From Massilia sp. (GTDB lineage Bacteria > Pseudomonadota > Gammaproteobacteria > Burkholderiales > Burkholderiaceae_D): a DNA stretch of 13,082 bases. The stretch lies in assembly GCA_028291845.1 (NCBI GenBank), contig JAQGNM010000585.1, positions 1-13,082 on the forward strand. The letters are read 5' to 3'. Shown here piece by piece: positions 1 to 6,103 of the stretch. The notes under the pieces were generated by a model that searched no databases, had not been told where the DNA came from, and worked only from the letters and a program-made list of their open reading frames with translations. Positions within the stretch are counted from its first letter, which is position 1. The number at the start of each line of letters is the position of its first letter. A program made the translations under genes and the position numbers.

Positions 1-140
1 GCGCCCCACAGGCCGATCCAGCCGTGGGTCTTGCGCAGCCACTTGATCAGGGCCGCCTTGCGACCATGCTTTTCGGCGGCGCTGGCGCGCGCGGAGACGG
101 CCGCCGCCGCTGACTTGACCGGCGAAATCGATGCACTCAA
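1..140 (-). CDS. PepSY-associated transmembrane protein, N-terminal fragment
   Basis: The minus strand has an open frame running off the left edge of the window. Its N-terminus is rich in Ala, Ser and Lys and leads into the segment LRKTHGWIGLWGA. That is typical of the cytoplasmic edge and first membrane helix of PepSY-TM proteins (PiuB-like family, often beside siderophore or iron uptake genes). No in-frame ATG or GTG lies between this motif and the bfd stop. The likely start is TTG at 140-138, two bases past the bfd TGA, which suggests translational coupling with bfd. No good ribosome binding site is visible. Only about 46 residues are present, so the PepSY domains themselves cannot be seen. 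The family call rests on the short motif and the iron-related context. The TTG start is an inference. Confidence 0.6.
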   Translation of the reverse strand, partial: MSASISPVKSAAAAVSARASAAEKHGRKAALIKWLRKTHGWIGLWG

Positions 141-142
141 CG

Positions 143-376
143 TCAGGCGGCCTGACGGGTGCGGAAGCTCAGTTCGGTAACGGCGACCGCGGCGGCGTTG
201 GCGTCGACCGTCTGGCCCAGGCGAGCTTGTAACACTTGCTCGGCATAGCTGGCGCATTGGCCGCAGCAGGTGGCCACGCCCAGGTCGCGGCGCAGCTCGT
301 CCATCGAGGTGATGCCGAGCTCGACCGCTTGGCGGATTTCACGGTCGGAGATGTTGTTGCAAACACAAACGATCAT
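143..376 (-). CDS. bfd: Bacterioferritin-associated ferredoxin Bfd
   Basis: This 77-residue protein begins MIVCVCNNISDREIRQAV, closely resembling E. coli Bfd. The four [2Fe-2S] ligands are at the expected places: Cys4 and Cys6 (CXC), then Cys38 and Cys41 (CXXC). Bfd docks on bacterioferritin and passes electrons to its haem to release stored iron as Fe2+. The C-terminal 25 or so residues are Ala-rich and less conserved. The frame stays open upstream almost to feoA, but the ATG at 376 is chosen because the Bfd family starts there and an AGAAAGG site precedes it by 7 bases. The gene faces away from feoAB, and a near-perfect Fur box lies 53 bases upstream, so Fur repression under iron sufficiency is likely. 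The stop is followed within two bases by the start of a PepSY membrane protein. Confidence 0.93.
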   Translation of the reverse strand: MIVCVCNNISDREIRQAVELGITSMDELRRDLGVATCCGQCASYAEQVLQARLGQTVDANAAAVAVTELSFRTRQAA

Positions 377-383
377 TCTGAAG

Positions 384-390
384 CCTTTCT
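384..390 (-). promoter_or_regulatory. Ribosome binding site of bfd
   Basis: On the minus strand the bases read AGAAAGG, 7 bases before the ATG at 376. This site supports the short Bfd start over the much longer open frame that extends upstream through the intergenic region. Confidence 0.6.
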
Positions 391-395
391 GAAAG

Positions 396-425
396 TGATC
401 AAATTGGCAGTTGCCGGTTTGATCA
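396..425. repeat. Inverted repeat in bfd leader
   Basis: The outer arms TGATCAAA (396-403) and TTTGATCA (418-425) are perfect 8-bp complements. Inside them GGCA (406-409) pairs with TGCC (412-415) around a 2-base centre. Two positions separate the arms: they would be G-U wobbles in a plus-strand RNA but A-C mismatches in the bfd transcript. It lies between the Fur box and the bfd ribosome binding site. It could be a protein operator or an RNA hairpin, and its function is unknown. Confidence 0.6.
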
Positions 426-428
426 AAA

Positions 429-443
429 TGAGAATCATTATCA
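429..443. promoter_or_regulatory. Fur box
   Basis: TGAGAATCATTATCA matches the Fur 7-1-7 consensus TGATAATnATTATCA at 13 of 14 defined positions. The surrounding bases continue as overlapping GATAAT-like hexamers, which is typical of real Fur operators. It sits 53 bases upstream of bfd, where bound Fur would block bfd transcription. It may also reach a promoter reading towards feoA, but feoA starts 280 bases away. Confidence 0.85.
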
Positions 444-587
444 TTTCGATGTAGATTCTCGCGCATATTTCCCGGCTTTGCAAGCAGATTGTGCGCGTTA
501 TCCCGCGCCGTTGACGGCTTTGTAATGGATGGGTTTGCGTTTTGTCGCATCGCCCCCACCATGTCATCCTGCGGAAAGAAACGCAAA

Positions 588-602
588 TGGAAATTATTCG
601 CA
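588..602. promoter_or_regulatory. Weak Fur-like site upstream of feoA
   Basis: TGGAAATTATTCGCA matches the 7-1-7 Fur consensus at 10 of 14 positions, keeping the outer TG/CA and the central AAT/ATT. It lies about 120 bases upstream of feoA, a sensible place to repress a feo promoter. The match is modest and could be chance in an AT-rich stretch. Confidence 0.35.
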
Positions 603-660
603 TTTAGGTTTATGATGTAGTATGTGTAGCGCAAATGCCGCGTTTTTGCAGCCTCGTTCG

Positions 661-689
661 CAGTAGCAGCAGTAGTACAGTAGTAGCAG
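661..689. repeat. CAG/TAG low-complexity tract
   Basis: Nine YAG triplets in a row (CAG or TAG), broken by one two-base TA insertion after the fifth. It ends 33 bases before the feoA start, so it would lie in the feoA leader RNA. It is an imperfect microsatellite with no known role. Confidence 0.7.
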
Positions 690-722
690 ATTCCTTTCGC
701 GGTCTCACTTGATAAGCCCACC

Positions 723-1001
723 ATGACTCTCGTCTCGCAACTGACCACGCTCGATACCCTCCCCGCAGGCCAGGGCGGCACCGTCATTCACCTGGCGCCC
801 AGCGCCCACGGTGGCGCTGCCGGGGGCGCCGATATCGCCCGCCGCCTGATGGAACTCGGTTTCGTTCCCGGCGAGCGCATCCGCATGCTGCGCCGCGGTG
901 TGCAGGGCGGGCCGCTGGCCATCAAGGTGGGCGAGTCGACCTTCGCATTACGCCGCTTCGAAGCGGCGCTGGTGTCGATCAAACCGGAACCACAGGCGTA
1001 A
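723..1001 (+). CDS. feoA: Ferrous iron transport protein FeoA
   Basis: This 92-residue cytoplasmic protein has an SH3-like fold and works with FeoB in Fe2+ uptake. The family core is clear from about residue 38: IARRLMELGFVPGERIRMLRRG, then a strand ending in alternating hydrophobics (LAIKVGESTFALRRFEAALV). An Ala/Gly/His-rich loop at about residues 25-36 and a short N-terminal extension make it longer than the 75-residue E. coli protein. The ATG at 723 is the only reasonable start, although no clear Shine-Dalgarno precedes it. feoB begins 7 bases after the stop, so the two are co-transcribed and probably translationally coupled. Iron control by Fur is inferred from the spacer upstream. Confidence 0.92.
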   Translation: MTLVSQLTTLDTLPAGQGGTVIHLAPSAHGGAAGGADIARRLMELGFVPGERIRMLRRGVQGGPLAIKVGESTFALRRFEAALVSIKPEPQA

Positions 1002-1008
1002 ATATCGT

Positions 1009-2919
1009 ATGGGAGCAGTAGAACGGCGGGTCCAGGTCGACCCGCGCACGCCGTTGATTGCCTTGCTCGGCAATCCGAACTGCGGCAAAACCGCCCTGTT
1101 CAATCGCCTTACCGGCGCCCGTCAAAAAGTGGCCAATTACGCCGGCGTCACCATCGAGCGCAAGGAAGGCAGCTTCACGTCCCTCTCAGGACGCGGCTAC
1201 CGCGTGCTCGATCTGCCGGGCGCCTACAGCCTGTCGGCCCACACCCCCGATGAAGCCATCACCCGCGACGTCGTCGCCGGCCTGCGCACGGGCGAGCAGG
1301 CGCCCGACGCCATCGTCTGCGTGGTCAACGCCACCACCTTGCGCCTGAATCTGCGGCTGGTGCTGGAAGTGCAGCGGCTGGGCCTGCCGATGGTGCTGGC
1401 GCTGAACATGGTCGATGTCGCCCACAAGCGCGGCATCAAGATCGACGCCGACCGGCTGGCGCTGGAGCTGGGCATGCCGGTGGTGGAGACGGTGGCGGTG
1501 CAAAGCGGCGGCGAAAAATCCCTGCTGCGCGCGCTCGACCTGCTGCATGACGCGCCCGGGGCTGCGGCGACCACCGCCGTCAAGCCGAGCGCCAAGCCCT
1601 TGTCCGCCATCGACGCTGTCTCGGTCGAAGACACCCAGAAGGAAGTGCGCCGCATTCTCGACGCCTGCGTCAGTTCGGCCAACGACACCGGCAACCTCAC
1701 CGAAAAAATCGACGCCGTGGTGCTGCACCCGGTGGTCGGTCCGATCCTGCTGGCGGCATTGATGTTCCTGGTGTTCCAGGCGGTGTTCAGCTGGGCCGCG
1801 CCGCCGATGGAGTGGATCAAGGACGGCGTCGGCCAGATCGGCGCCATGCTCGGCGCCCACATGGGCGACGGCATGCTCAAAAGCCTGCTCGTCGAAGGTA
1901 TTCTCGGCGGCGTCGGCAGCGTGCTGGTGTTCCTGCCGCAGATTTTAATATTGTTCTTTTTTATCCTGGCGCTGGAAGACTGCGGCTACCTGCCGCGCGC
2001 GGCGTTCTTGCTCGACCGGCTGATGGGCGGCGTTGGCCTGTCCGGGCGCGCCTTCATCCCGCTGCTGTCGAGCTTTGCCTGCGCCATCCCCGGCATCATG
2101 GCCGCGCGCACCATCCAGAACCCGCGCGACCGCCTGGTCACCATCATGATCGCGCCCTTGATGACCTGTTCGGCGCGCCTGCCGGTGTACGCCCTGATCA
2201 TCGCCGCGTTCATTCCCGCGCGCGAGGTCGGCGGCATGTTCAACCTGCAGGGTCTGGTGCTGTTCGCCCTGTACTTCGCCGGCATCTTCAGCGCCATGGC
2301 GGTGGCGTATTTTTTCAAGCGCACCATGGGCGCGTCCGGCGAACAGCCGCTGATGATGGAACTGCCCAGCTACCACTGGCCGCACCTGCAAAACCTGGCC
2401 CTCGGCCTGTGGGAGCGCGCGCGGATCTTCCTTTCCCGCGTCGGCACCATCATTCTCACCCTGATGATCCTGGTGTGGTTCCTGTCGAGTTTTCCCGGCG
2501 CGCCGGAAGGGGCGACCCACCCGCCGATCTATTACAGCATCGCCGGCATGATCGGCCGCGGCATGGCCGTCATCTTCGAGCCGATCGGTTTCGGCTGGCA
2601 GATCTGTATCGCCCTGGTGCCCGGCATGGCCGCGCGCGAAGTGGCGGTCGGCGCGCTCGGCACCGTCTACGCGCTGTCGCAAAGCGGCGAAGAGCTGGCC
2701 GGCTCGCTGGCGCCGATCATCGCCCAGTCCTGGACCATGGCCACCGCCTTGTCTCTGCTGGCGTGGTACGTGTTCGCGCCGCAGTGCCTGTCGACCCTGT
2801 CGGTGGTGCGCCGCGAAACCGGCGGCATGCGCTGGCCCCTGATCATGGCCGGCTACATGTTCGCGCTGGCGTATATCGCCTCCTTCATCACCTACCGCGT
2901 GGCGCTGGCGCTCGCCTGA
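1009..2919 (+). CDS. feoB: Ferrous iron transporter FeoB
   Basis: This 636-residue inner-membrane Fe2+ transporter has an N-terminal G-protein domain. The G motifs are all visible: G1 GNPNCGKT (21-28), G2 Thr48, G3 DLPGAYSL (68-75) and G4 NMVD (133-136). The membrane domain starts near residue 240 with many hydrophobic helices and the two conserved Gate segments, LLSSFACAIPGIMAARTI in the first half and FAPQCLSTLSVVRRETGG near the C-terminus, both with the family cysteine. The ATG at 1009 is chosen because upstream sequence in this frame overlaps feoA and does not resemble FeoB. No strong Shine-Dalgarno is seen, consistent with coupling to feoA. It is shorter than the 773-residue E. coli protein but of a length common in betaproteobacteria. 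No integral FeoC domain is apparent. Confidence 0.95.
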   Translation: MGAVERRVQVDPRTPLIALLGNPNCGKTALFNRLTGARQKVANYAGVTIERKEGSFTSLSGRGYRVLDLPGAYSLSAHTPDEAITRDVVAGLRTGEQAPDAIVCVVNATTLRLNLRLVLEVQRLGLPMVLALNMVDVAHKRGIKIDADRLALELGMPVVETVAVQSGGEKSLLRALDLLHDAPGAAATTAVKPSAKPLSAIDAVSVEDTQKEVRRILDACVSSANDTGNLTEKIDAVVLHPVVGPILLAALMFLVFQAVFSWAAPPMEWIKDGVGQIGAMLGAHMGDGMLKSLLVEGILGGVGSVLVFLPQILILFFFILALEDCGYLPRAAFLLDRLMGGVGLSGRAFIPLLSSFACAIPGIMAARTIQNPRDRLVTIMIAPLMTCSARLPVYALIIAAFIPAREVGGMFNLQGLVLFALYFAGIFSAMAVAYFFKRTMGASGEQPLMMELPSYHWPHLQNLALGLWERARIFLSRVGTIILTLMILVWFLSSFPGAPEGATHPPIYYSIAGMIGRGMAVIFEPIGFGWQICIALVPGMAAREVAVGALGTVYALSQSGEELAGSLAPIIAQSWTMATALSLLAWYVFAPQCLSTLSVVRRETGGMRWPLIMAGYMFALAYIASFITYRVALALA

Positions 2920-2926
2920 GAAGCCC

Positions 2927-3202
2927 ATGATCGAGAACCTGATCGTCGCCGTCATCGTGCTGGTCGCCGCCGTTTACACGCTGCGCAAGTACCTGCCGGC
3001 GGCGCTGCGCGAAAAGCTGGTGTTTCATTTGCGCCGGCGCGGCACCACCGATTCGAAGCTCGCCGAGTGGCTCGACACTTCCTCAAGCTGCGGCGGCGGC
3101 TGCGATACCTGCAAATCGTGCGAAACGCCGGCCGATCCGGCCACGGCGCCGGCCGACGCCACCGAGCACGTCATCAAGATCGTGCGCCGTCCAGCGAAGT
3201 AA
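2927..3202 (+). CDS. Small FeoB-linked membrane protein with Cys cluster
   Basis: This 91-residue protein has one N-terminal membrane helix (about residues 4-18, IENLIVAVIVLVAAVYTL), a basic stretch, and then a C-terminal cysteine cluster CX3CX2CX2C (Cys55, 59, 62, 65). It starts 7 bases after feoB, so it belongs to the feo operon. It resembles the small proteins found after feoB in many proteobacteria (DUF6587-like; compare FeoB-associated Cys-rich membrane proteins). It has no winged-helix FeoC fold. A role in handling Fe2+ or an Fe-S cluster at the FeoB exit is an inference from the cysteines and position. Its last 29 bases overlap the 3' end of the DUF72 gene on the other strand. Confidence 0.8.
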   Translation: MIENLIVAVIVLVAAVYTLRKYLPAALREKLVFHLRRRGTTDSKLAEWLDTSSSCGGGCDTCKSCETPADPATAPADATEHVIKIVRRPAK

Positions 3203-4085
3203 GCTGCTTGTCCGGGTCCAGTCCCAGCTTGTCGATCAGGCGCCGCGCATCGAACGGCGCGCGCACCTTGATGTCGTTATCAAAATAGCAGAACACGTCG
3301 CGCCCGGCGCGCTTGGGCGGCGCTTTCGACGACACCAGCCTGGCATTTTTCGGCTGGCCGCCATCGGCCCAGGCGCGAATTTTTTCGGCCCAGCGATCGA
3401 GCGCCTGGTCAGTGTAGCCGCTGGCGTACAGTTCTTCCTCGCCGTGCAGGCGCACATAGACAAAATCGGCGGTGAGGTCCTCGATCAGCGGCCATTTGCC
3501 GGCCGTATCGGCCACCACCACCGCCACCTTGTACTTGCGCAGCAGGGCGATGAAGGCGGGGTCGATAAAGCTGTCGTGGCGCACCTCGATCGCATGGCGC
3601 AGCTTGCGTTTTTTATCGATGGCCAGCGCGCTGCGCCCGTCCATGCGCGCCTCATGGCGCCGCGCCAGCGCCAGCGCCGCCTCGGTGTCGTGCGGCAAAA
3701 TGCTCAAAAAATGCTCCATCCGCTCGGCGTTAAAGCCAAAGTTGGGCGGGAACTGCCACAGGATCGGCCCCAGCTTTTCCTTCAGATTGAGCAGGCCCGA
3801 CGCCATCACGTTGGCCAGCGGCCCGTCGATATTGTGCAGTTTCAGGTTGTGGGTCAGGTAGCGGTTGCCCTTGTGGCTGAAGACGAAGCCGGGCGGGGTC
3901 TGGGCGTACCACTCGTCGTAATTTTCCGGCCGCTGCAGCGAATAAAACGAGCCATTAATCTCGATGCTGGTGACGGCCCGGGCGGCGAACTCCAGCTCGC
4001 GCTTCTGCGCCAGCTTGGGCGGATAAAAAGTACCGCGCCATGGCAGGTAGCGCCAACCGGAGATGCCGATGTGGATTTTGCTCAT
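3174..4085 (-). CDS. DUF72 (YecE-like) family protein
   Basis: This 303-residue protein carries the DUF72 signature throughout: IGISGWRYLPWRGTFYP at 6-22, IEINGSFYSL at 41-50, GPILWQFPPNF at 106-116, IEVRHDSF at 166-173, FVYVRLHG at 208-215 and VFCYFDND at 264-271. The family forms a TIM barrel related to endonuclease IV and xylose isomerase, and its biochemical role is not established. Length is slightly above the usual 240-280 because of an Arg/Lys-rich insert around 140-165. Start ATG at 4085 directly precedes the family N-terminus. It lies 66 bases downstream of the ester hydrolase gene on the same strand, separated by a hairpin, so it may be partly co-transcribed. The 3' end runs 29 bases into the feo accessory gene. 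Confidence 0.9.
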   Translation of the reverse strand: MSKIHIGISGWRYLPWRGTFYPPKLAQKRELEFAARAVTSIEINGSFYSLQRPENYDEWYAQTPPGFVFSHKGNRYLTHNLKLHNIDGPLANVMASGLLNLKEKLGPILWQFPPNFGFNAERMEHFLSILPHDTEAALALARRHEARMDGRSALAIDKKRKLRHAIEVRHDSFIDPAFIALLRKYKVAVVVADTAGKWPLIEDLTADFVYVRLHGEEELYASGYTDQALDRWAEKIRAWADGGQPKNARLVSSKAPPKRAGRDVFCYFDNDIKVRAPFDARRLIDKLGLDPDKQLTSLDGARS

Positions 4086-4087
4086 GC

Positions 4088-4100
4088 GCCCATGATGGGC
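4088..4100. repeat. Short palindrome at DUF72 start
   Basis: GCCCAT and ATGGGC flank a single central base, two bases upstream of the DUF72 start codon. In RNA the loop is too tight for the full stem. It covers the place where a ribosome binding site would lie, and none is otherwise obvious. It may be chance. Confidence 0.35.
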
Positions 4101-4113
4101 CGCGCGCGGGTTT

Positions 4114-4139
4114 GCTTCGGTTCGCTGGCGAACCGAAGC
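4114..4139. repeat. Perfect 12-bp inverted repeat between hydrolase and DUF72 genes
   Basis: GCTTCGGTTCGC (4114-4125) and GCGAACCGAAGC (4128-4139) are perfect complements around two bases, which gives a strong hairpin (10-bp stem with a 4-base loop in practice). On the minus strand it begins 12 bases after the hydrolase stop. No T-tract follows on either strand, so it is not a classical intrinsic terminator. It may protect the 3' end of the upstream mRNA, attenuate read-through into DUF72, or be a copy of a dispersed palindromic repeat. Confidence 0.75.
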
Positions 4140-4151
4140 TGGCTGTCAGGG

Positions 4152-6074
4152 TCAGCGCGAGCGCTGCTGCACCACCGGCAAGTCGATCGCCGTCTGCATG
4201 CCTGCCGCGTGATAAATCCGCTGGGTCGCTTTTTGATAATCGCCCGGCTTGGCATAAAAAATATTCGGCACAAAGGTCTGCGGATTGCGGTCGTACAGGG
4301 GGAACCAGCTCGACTGGATCTGCACCATCACCCGGTGGCCCGGCAAAAATACGTGGTCGGCGTTGGGCAGGGCGAAGCGATACGATTCCACCTTGTTGGC
4401 GGGAATCGCCACCGGCTTGTCCAGGCCCTGGCGGTATCGGCCGCGGAAAATGTCCATGGCGATGCCCAGTTGATAGCCGCCCAGCTCCGGCTGCGCCGAC
4501 ACCTCGTCCGGATAGACATCGATCAGTTTCACTACCCAGTCGGCGTCGGTGCCGCTGGTCGAGGCGAACAATTTCACTTGCGGCTGGCCGGCGATGTGCA
4601 GCGGCGCGCTCAGGGGCGCGCTGGTCCAGGTCAGGACGTCGGGGCGGTCGGAGAACGAACGCTGGTCGGTCACCAGCCACGGCTTCCAGACGTTGGCGTC
4701 GGCCATGCGCACCGGGCGCGGCACGAACGGCACCGGCTTCATGGGATCGGACACGTACTCGTCGAATGCGGCGCCGGATTTTTCCAGGCCCGGCTTGTCG
4801 AAACCGAGCTGGCCGCCCGCTTTCAGGTACAGCGGCGTACTGGCGGGCGCCAGCGGCCACTGGTCCAGGCGCCGCCAAGCGTTGGTGCCGGTCTCGTACG
4901 ACCACACGGGCGGGGTGTCGGCCGCCACTGCGCCGTCTTTCAGATACTGATCAAAAAACGGCTGCATGACGTCGCGGCGGAACTGCGCCGCGGTGTCGCC
5001 GGTGAATTTCAGGGCGCCCAGGGTCGAGCCGTCGTAATTGACGCCGCTGTGGCGCCAGGGACCGACTACCAGGTGATTCATGGTGTTGGTCTTGTCGAGC
5101 TTTTCCATTGCCGCGTAGCTGGCATAGGCGCCGTAGATATCCTCCTGGTCCCAGCGGCCGACGATGGTCATGGTCGGCACTTTCAAAGGGCGGCTGCCGA
5201 GAATACGGTCGAGCGCCTGGTGTTGCCAGTAGCTGTCGTAGGCCGGGTGCTCGAAGATCTTGCGGGCGAACGGCAGCTGGTCGACGCCGGACTGTTTGGC
5301 GTAGTCGCCGATCGAGCCGGCGCGCAACTGCGCCTCGTAGTCGTCGTAGACGCCGCTGGCCAGACGCGCGCCTTCGCCGCGGGCGCCGGTCTGGCCGCCA
5401 ATGTAGTCGAGATTATTGGTGCGGAAGGCGCCGTTGTGAAACCAGTCGTCGCCGCGCCAGCCGTCGACCATGGGGCTCATCGGCGCCGCCGCTTTTAACG
5501 CCGGGTGCGGGTCGGCCAGCGCCATCAGCACCGTGAAGCCCTCATACGACGAGCCGACCATGCCGACCTTGCCGTTCGACTGCGCCACGTTTTTGACCAG
5601 CCAGTCGATGGTATCCCAGGCGTCGGTGGCGTGGTCGACGGCGGTGTCGTTGAGGGCGCCGCGGATCGGCCGCGTCATCACGTAATCGCCCTCGGAGCCG
5701 TGCTTGCCGCGCACGTCCTGGAACACGCGGATATAGCCGGCGGCGACGAAATTGTCGTCGCCCTCGGGCAGCATGGACGCCATGCGCGGGCTGACGTTGC
5801 GGGCGGCGCGGCGGGCGGCGTTATACGGCGTGCGGGTCAGCATGATCGGCGCCTTCACCGCGTTCTTCGGCGTGACGATCACCGTGTAGAGCTTGACGCC
5901 GTCGCGCATCGGGATCATCACGACCTGCTTGGTATAGTCGGCGCCGGGCAGGCTGGCTTCGAATTTGGCGGTACCGATGTCGGGCGCCATGGCGGCGGTC
6001 TGGGAGATTGCCGGGGCGCTGGCGGCGAGCAGCACGGACAGCGTGAACAGCGAAGGGGTGATTCGGCGCGACAT
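4152..6074 (-). CDS. Exported alpha-amino-acid ester hydrolase-like protein (CocE/NonD, peptidase S15 type)
   Basis: This 640-residue serine hydrolase has a signal peptide (residues 1 to about 24, a basic start followed by LFTLSVLLAASAPAIS), so it is probably periplasmic or secreted. The alpha/beta-hydrolase domain has the nucleophile motif GSSYEG (174-179, Ser176), Asp309 in GRWDQED and His342 in GPWRHSG. A jelly-roll C-terminal domain of the X-Pro dipeptidyl-peptidase type runs from about residue 390. Glu311 and Asp312 right after the catalytic Asp, and the acidic pair in GDDWFHNGAFR (208-218), match the carboxylate cluster that binds the substrate amino group in alpha-amino-acid ester hydrolases. 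That favours amino-acyl ester or amide substrates over cocaine esterase or glutaryl acylase activity. GGAG at 6080-6083 supports the ATG at 6074. Substrate is not known. Confidence 0.88.
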   Translation of the reverse strand: MSRRITPSLFTLSVLLAASAPAISQTAAMAPDIGTAKFEASLPGADYTKQVVMIPMRDGVKLYTVIVTPKNAVKAPIMLTRTPYNAARRAARNVSPRMASMLPEGDDNFVAAGYIRVFQDVRGKHGSEGDYVMTRPIRGALNDTAVDHATDAWDTIDWLVKNVAQSNGKVGMVGSSYEGFTVLMALADPHPALKAAAPMSPMVDGWRGDDWFHNGAFRTNNLDYIGGQTGARGEGARLASGVYDDYEAQLRAGSIGDYAKQSGVDQLPFARKIFEHPAYDSYWQHQALDRILGSRPLKVPTMTIVGRWDQEDIYGAYASYAAMEKLDKTNTMNHLVVGPWRHSGVNYDGSTLGALKFTGDTAAQFRRDVMQPFFDQYLKDGAVAADTPPVWSYETGTNAWRRLDQWPLAPASTPLYLKAGGQLGFDKPGLEKSGAAFDEYVSDPMKPVPFVPRPVRMADANVWKPWLVTDQRSFSDRPDVLTWTSAPLSAPLHIAGQPQVKLFASTSGTDADWVVKLIDVYPDEVSAQPELGGYQLGIAMDIFRGRYRQGLDKPVAIPANKVESYRFALPNADHVFLPGHRVMVQIQSSWFPLYDRNPQTFVPNIFYAKPGDYQKATQRIYHAAGMQTAIDLPVVQQRSR

Positions 6075-6103
6075 TGAGACTCCGTTGATGAGGGCGTTGA
6101 TCA

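Larger units (their letters stand above)
377..722. promoter_or_regulatory. Divergent bfd-feoA regulatory region
   Basis: This 346-base spacer separates the divergent bfd and feoA starts and is clearly more AT-rich than the flanking genes. From the bfd side it holds the bfd ribosome binding site, an 8-bp inverted repeat with a hairpin core (396-425), a strong Fur box (429-443), a weaker Fur-like site (588-602), and a run of CAG/TAG triplets (661-689) just before feoA. No convincing -35/-10 pair stands out for either gene. Two short open frames cross it, but they show no family resemblance or ribosome binding site and are probably chance. The layout suggests two separate promoters, with the feoA transcript carrying a leader of perhaps 100 bases. 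Confidence 0.7.

Noticed and set aside
396..425. FNR/Anr-type site (TTGAT-N4-ATCAA) controlling feo
   Set aside because: The TGATCAAA and TTTGATCA arms are 14 bases apart and do not give the TTGAT-N4-ATCAA spacing.
661..689. CRISPR-like repeat array
   Set aside because: The units are 3 bases long and contiguous, with no spacers. It is a microsatellite-like tract.
143..787. 214-residue open frame including Bfd with a long N-terminal extension
   Set aside because: Only the last 77 residues match Bfd. The extension crosses the Fur box and the AT-rich spacer and has no family resemblance, and the ATG at 376 has a good ribosome binding site.
1812..2930. 372-residue open frame overlapping feoB in another frame
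   Set aside because: It is Arg/His-rich shadow translation of feoB membrane segments, with no independent start signal.
4114..4139. Intrinsic terminator after the hydrolase gene
   Set aside because: The stem is strong but neither strand has a T-tract after it, so only an inverted repeat is reported.
3444..5498. 684-residue plus-strand open frame
   Set aside because: It is antisense to DUF72 and the ester hydrolase, both clear family members. Its His/Arg/Val-rich composition is typical of a shadow frame in GC-rich DNA.
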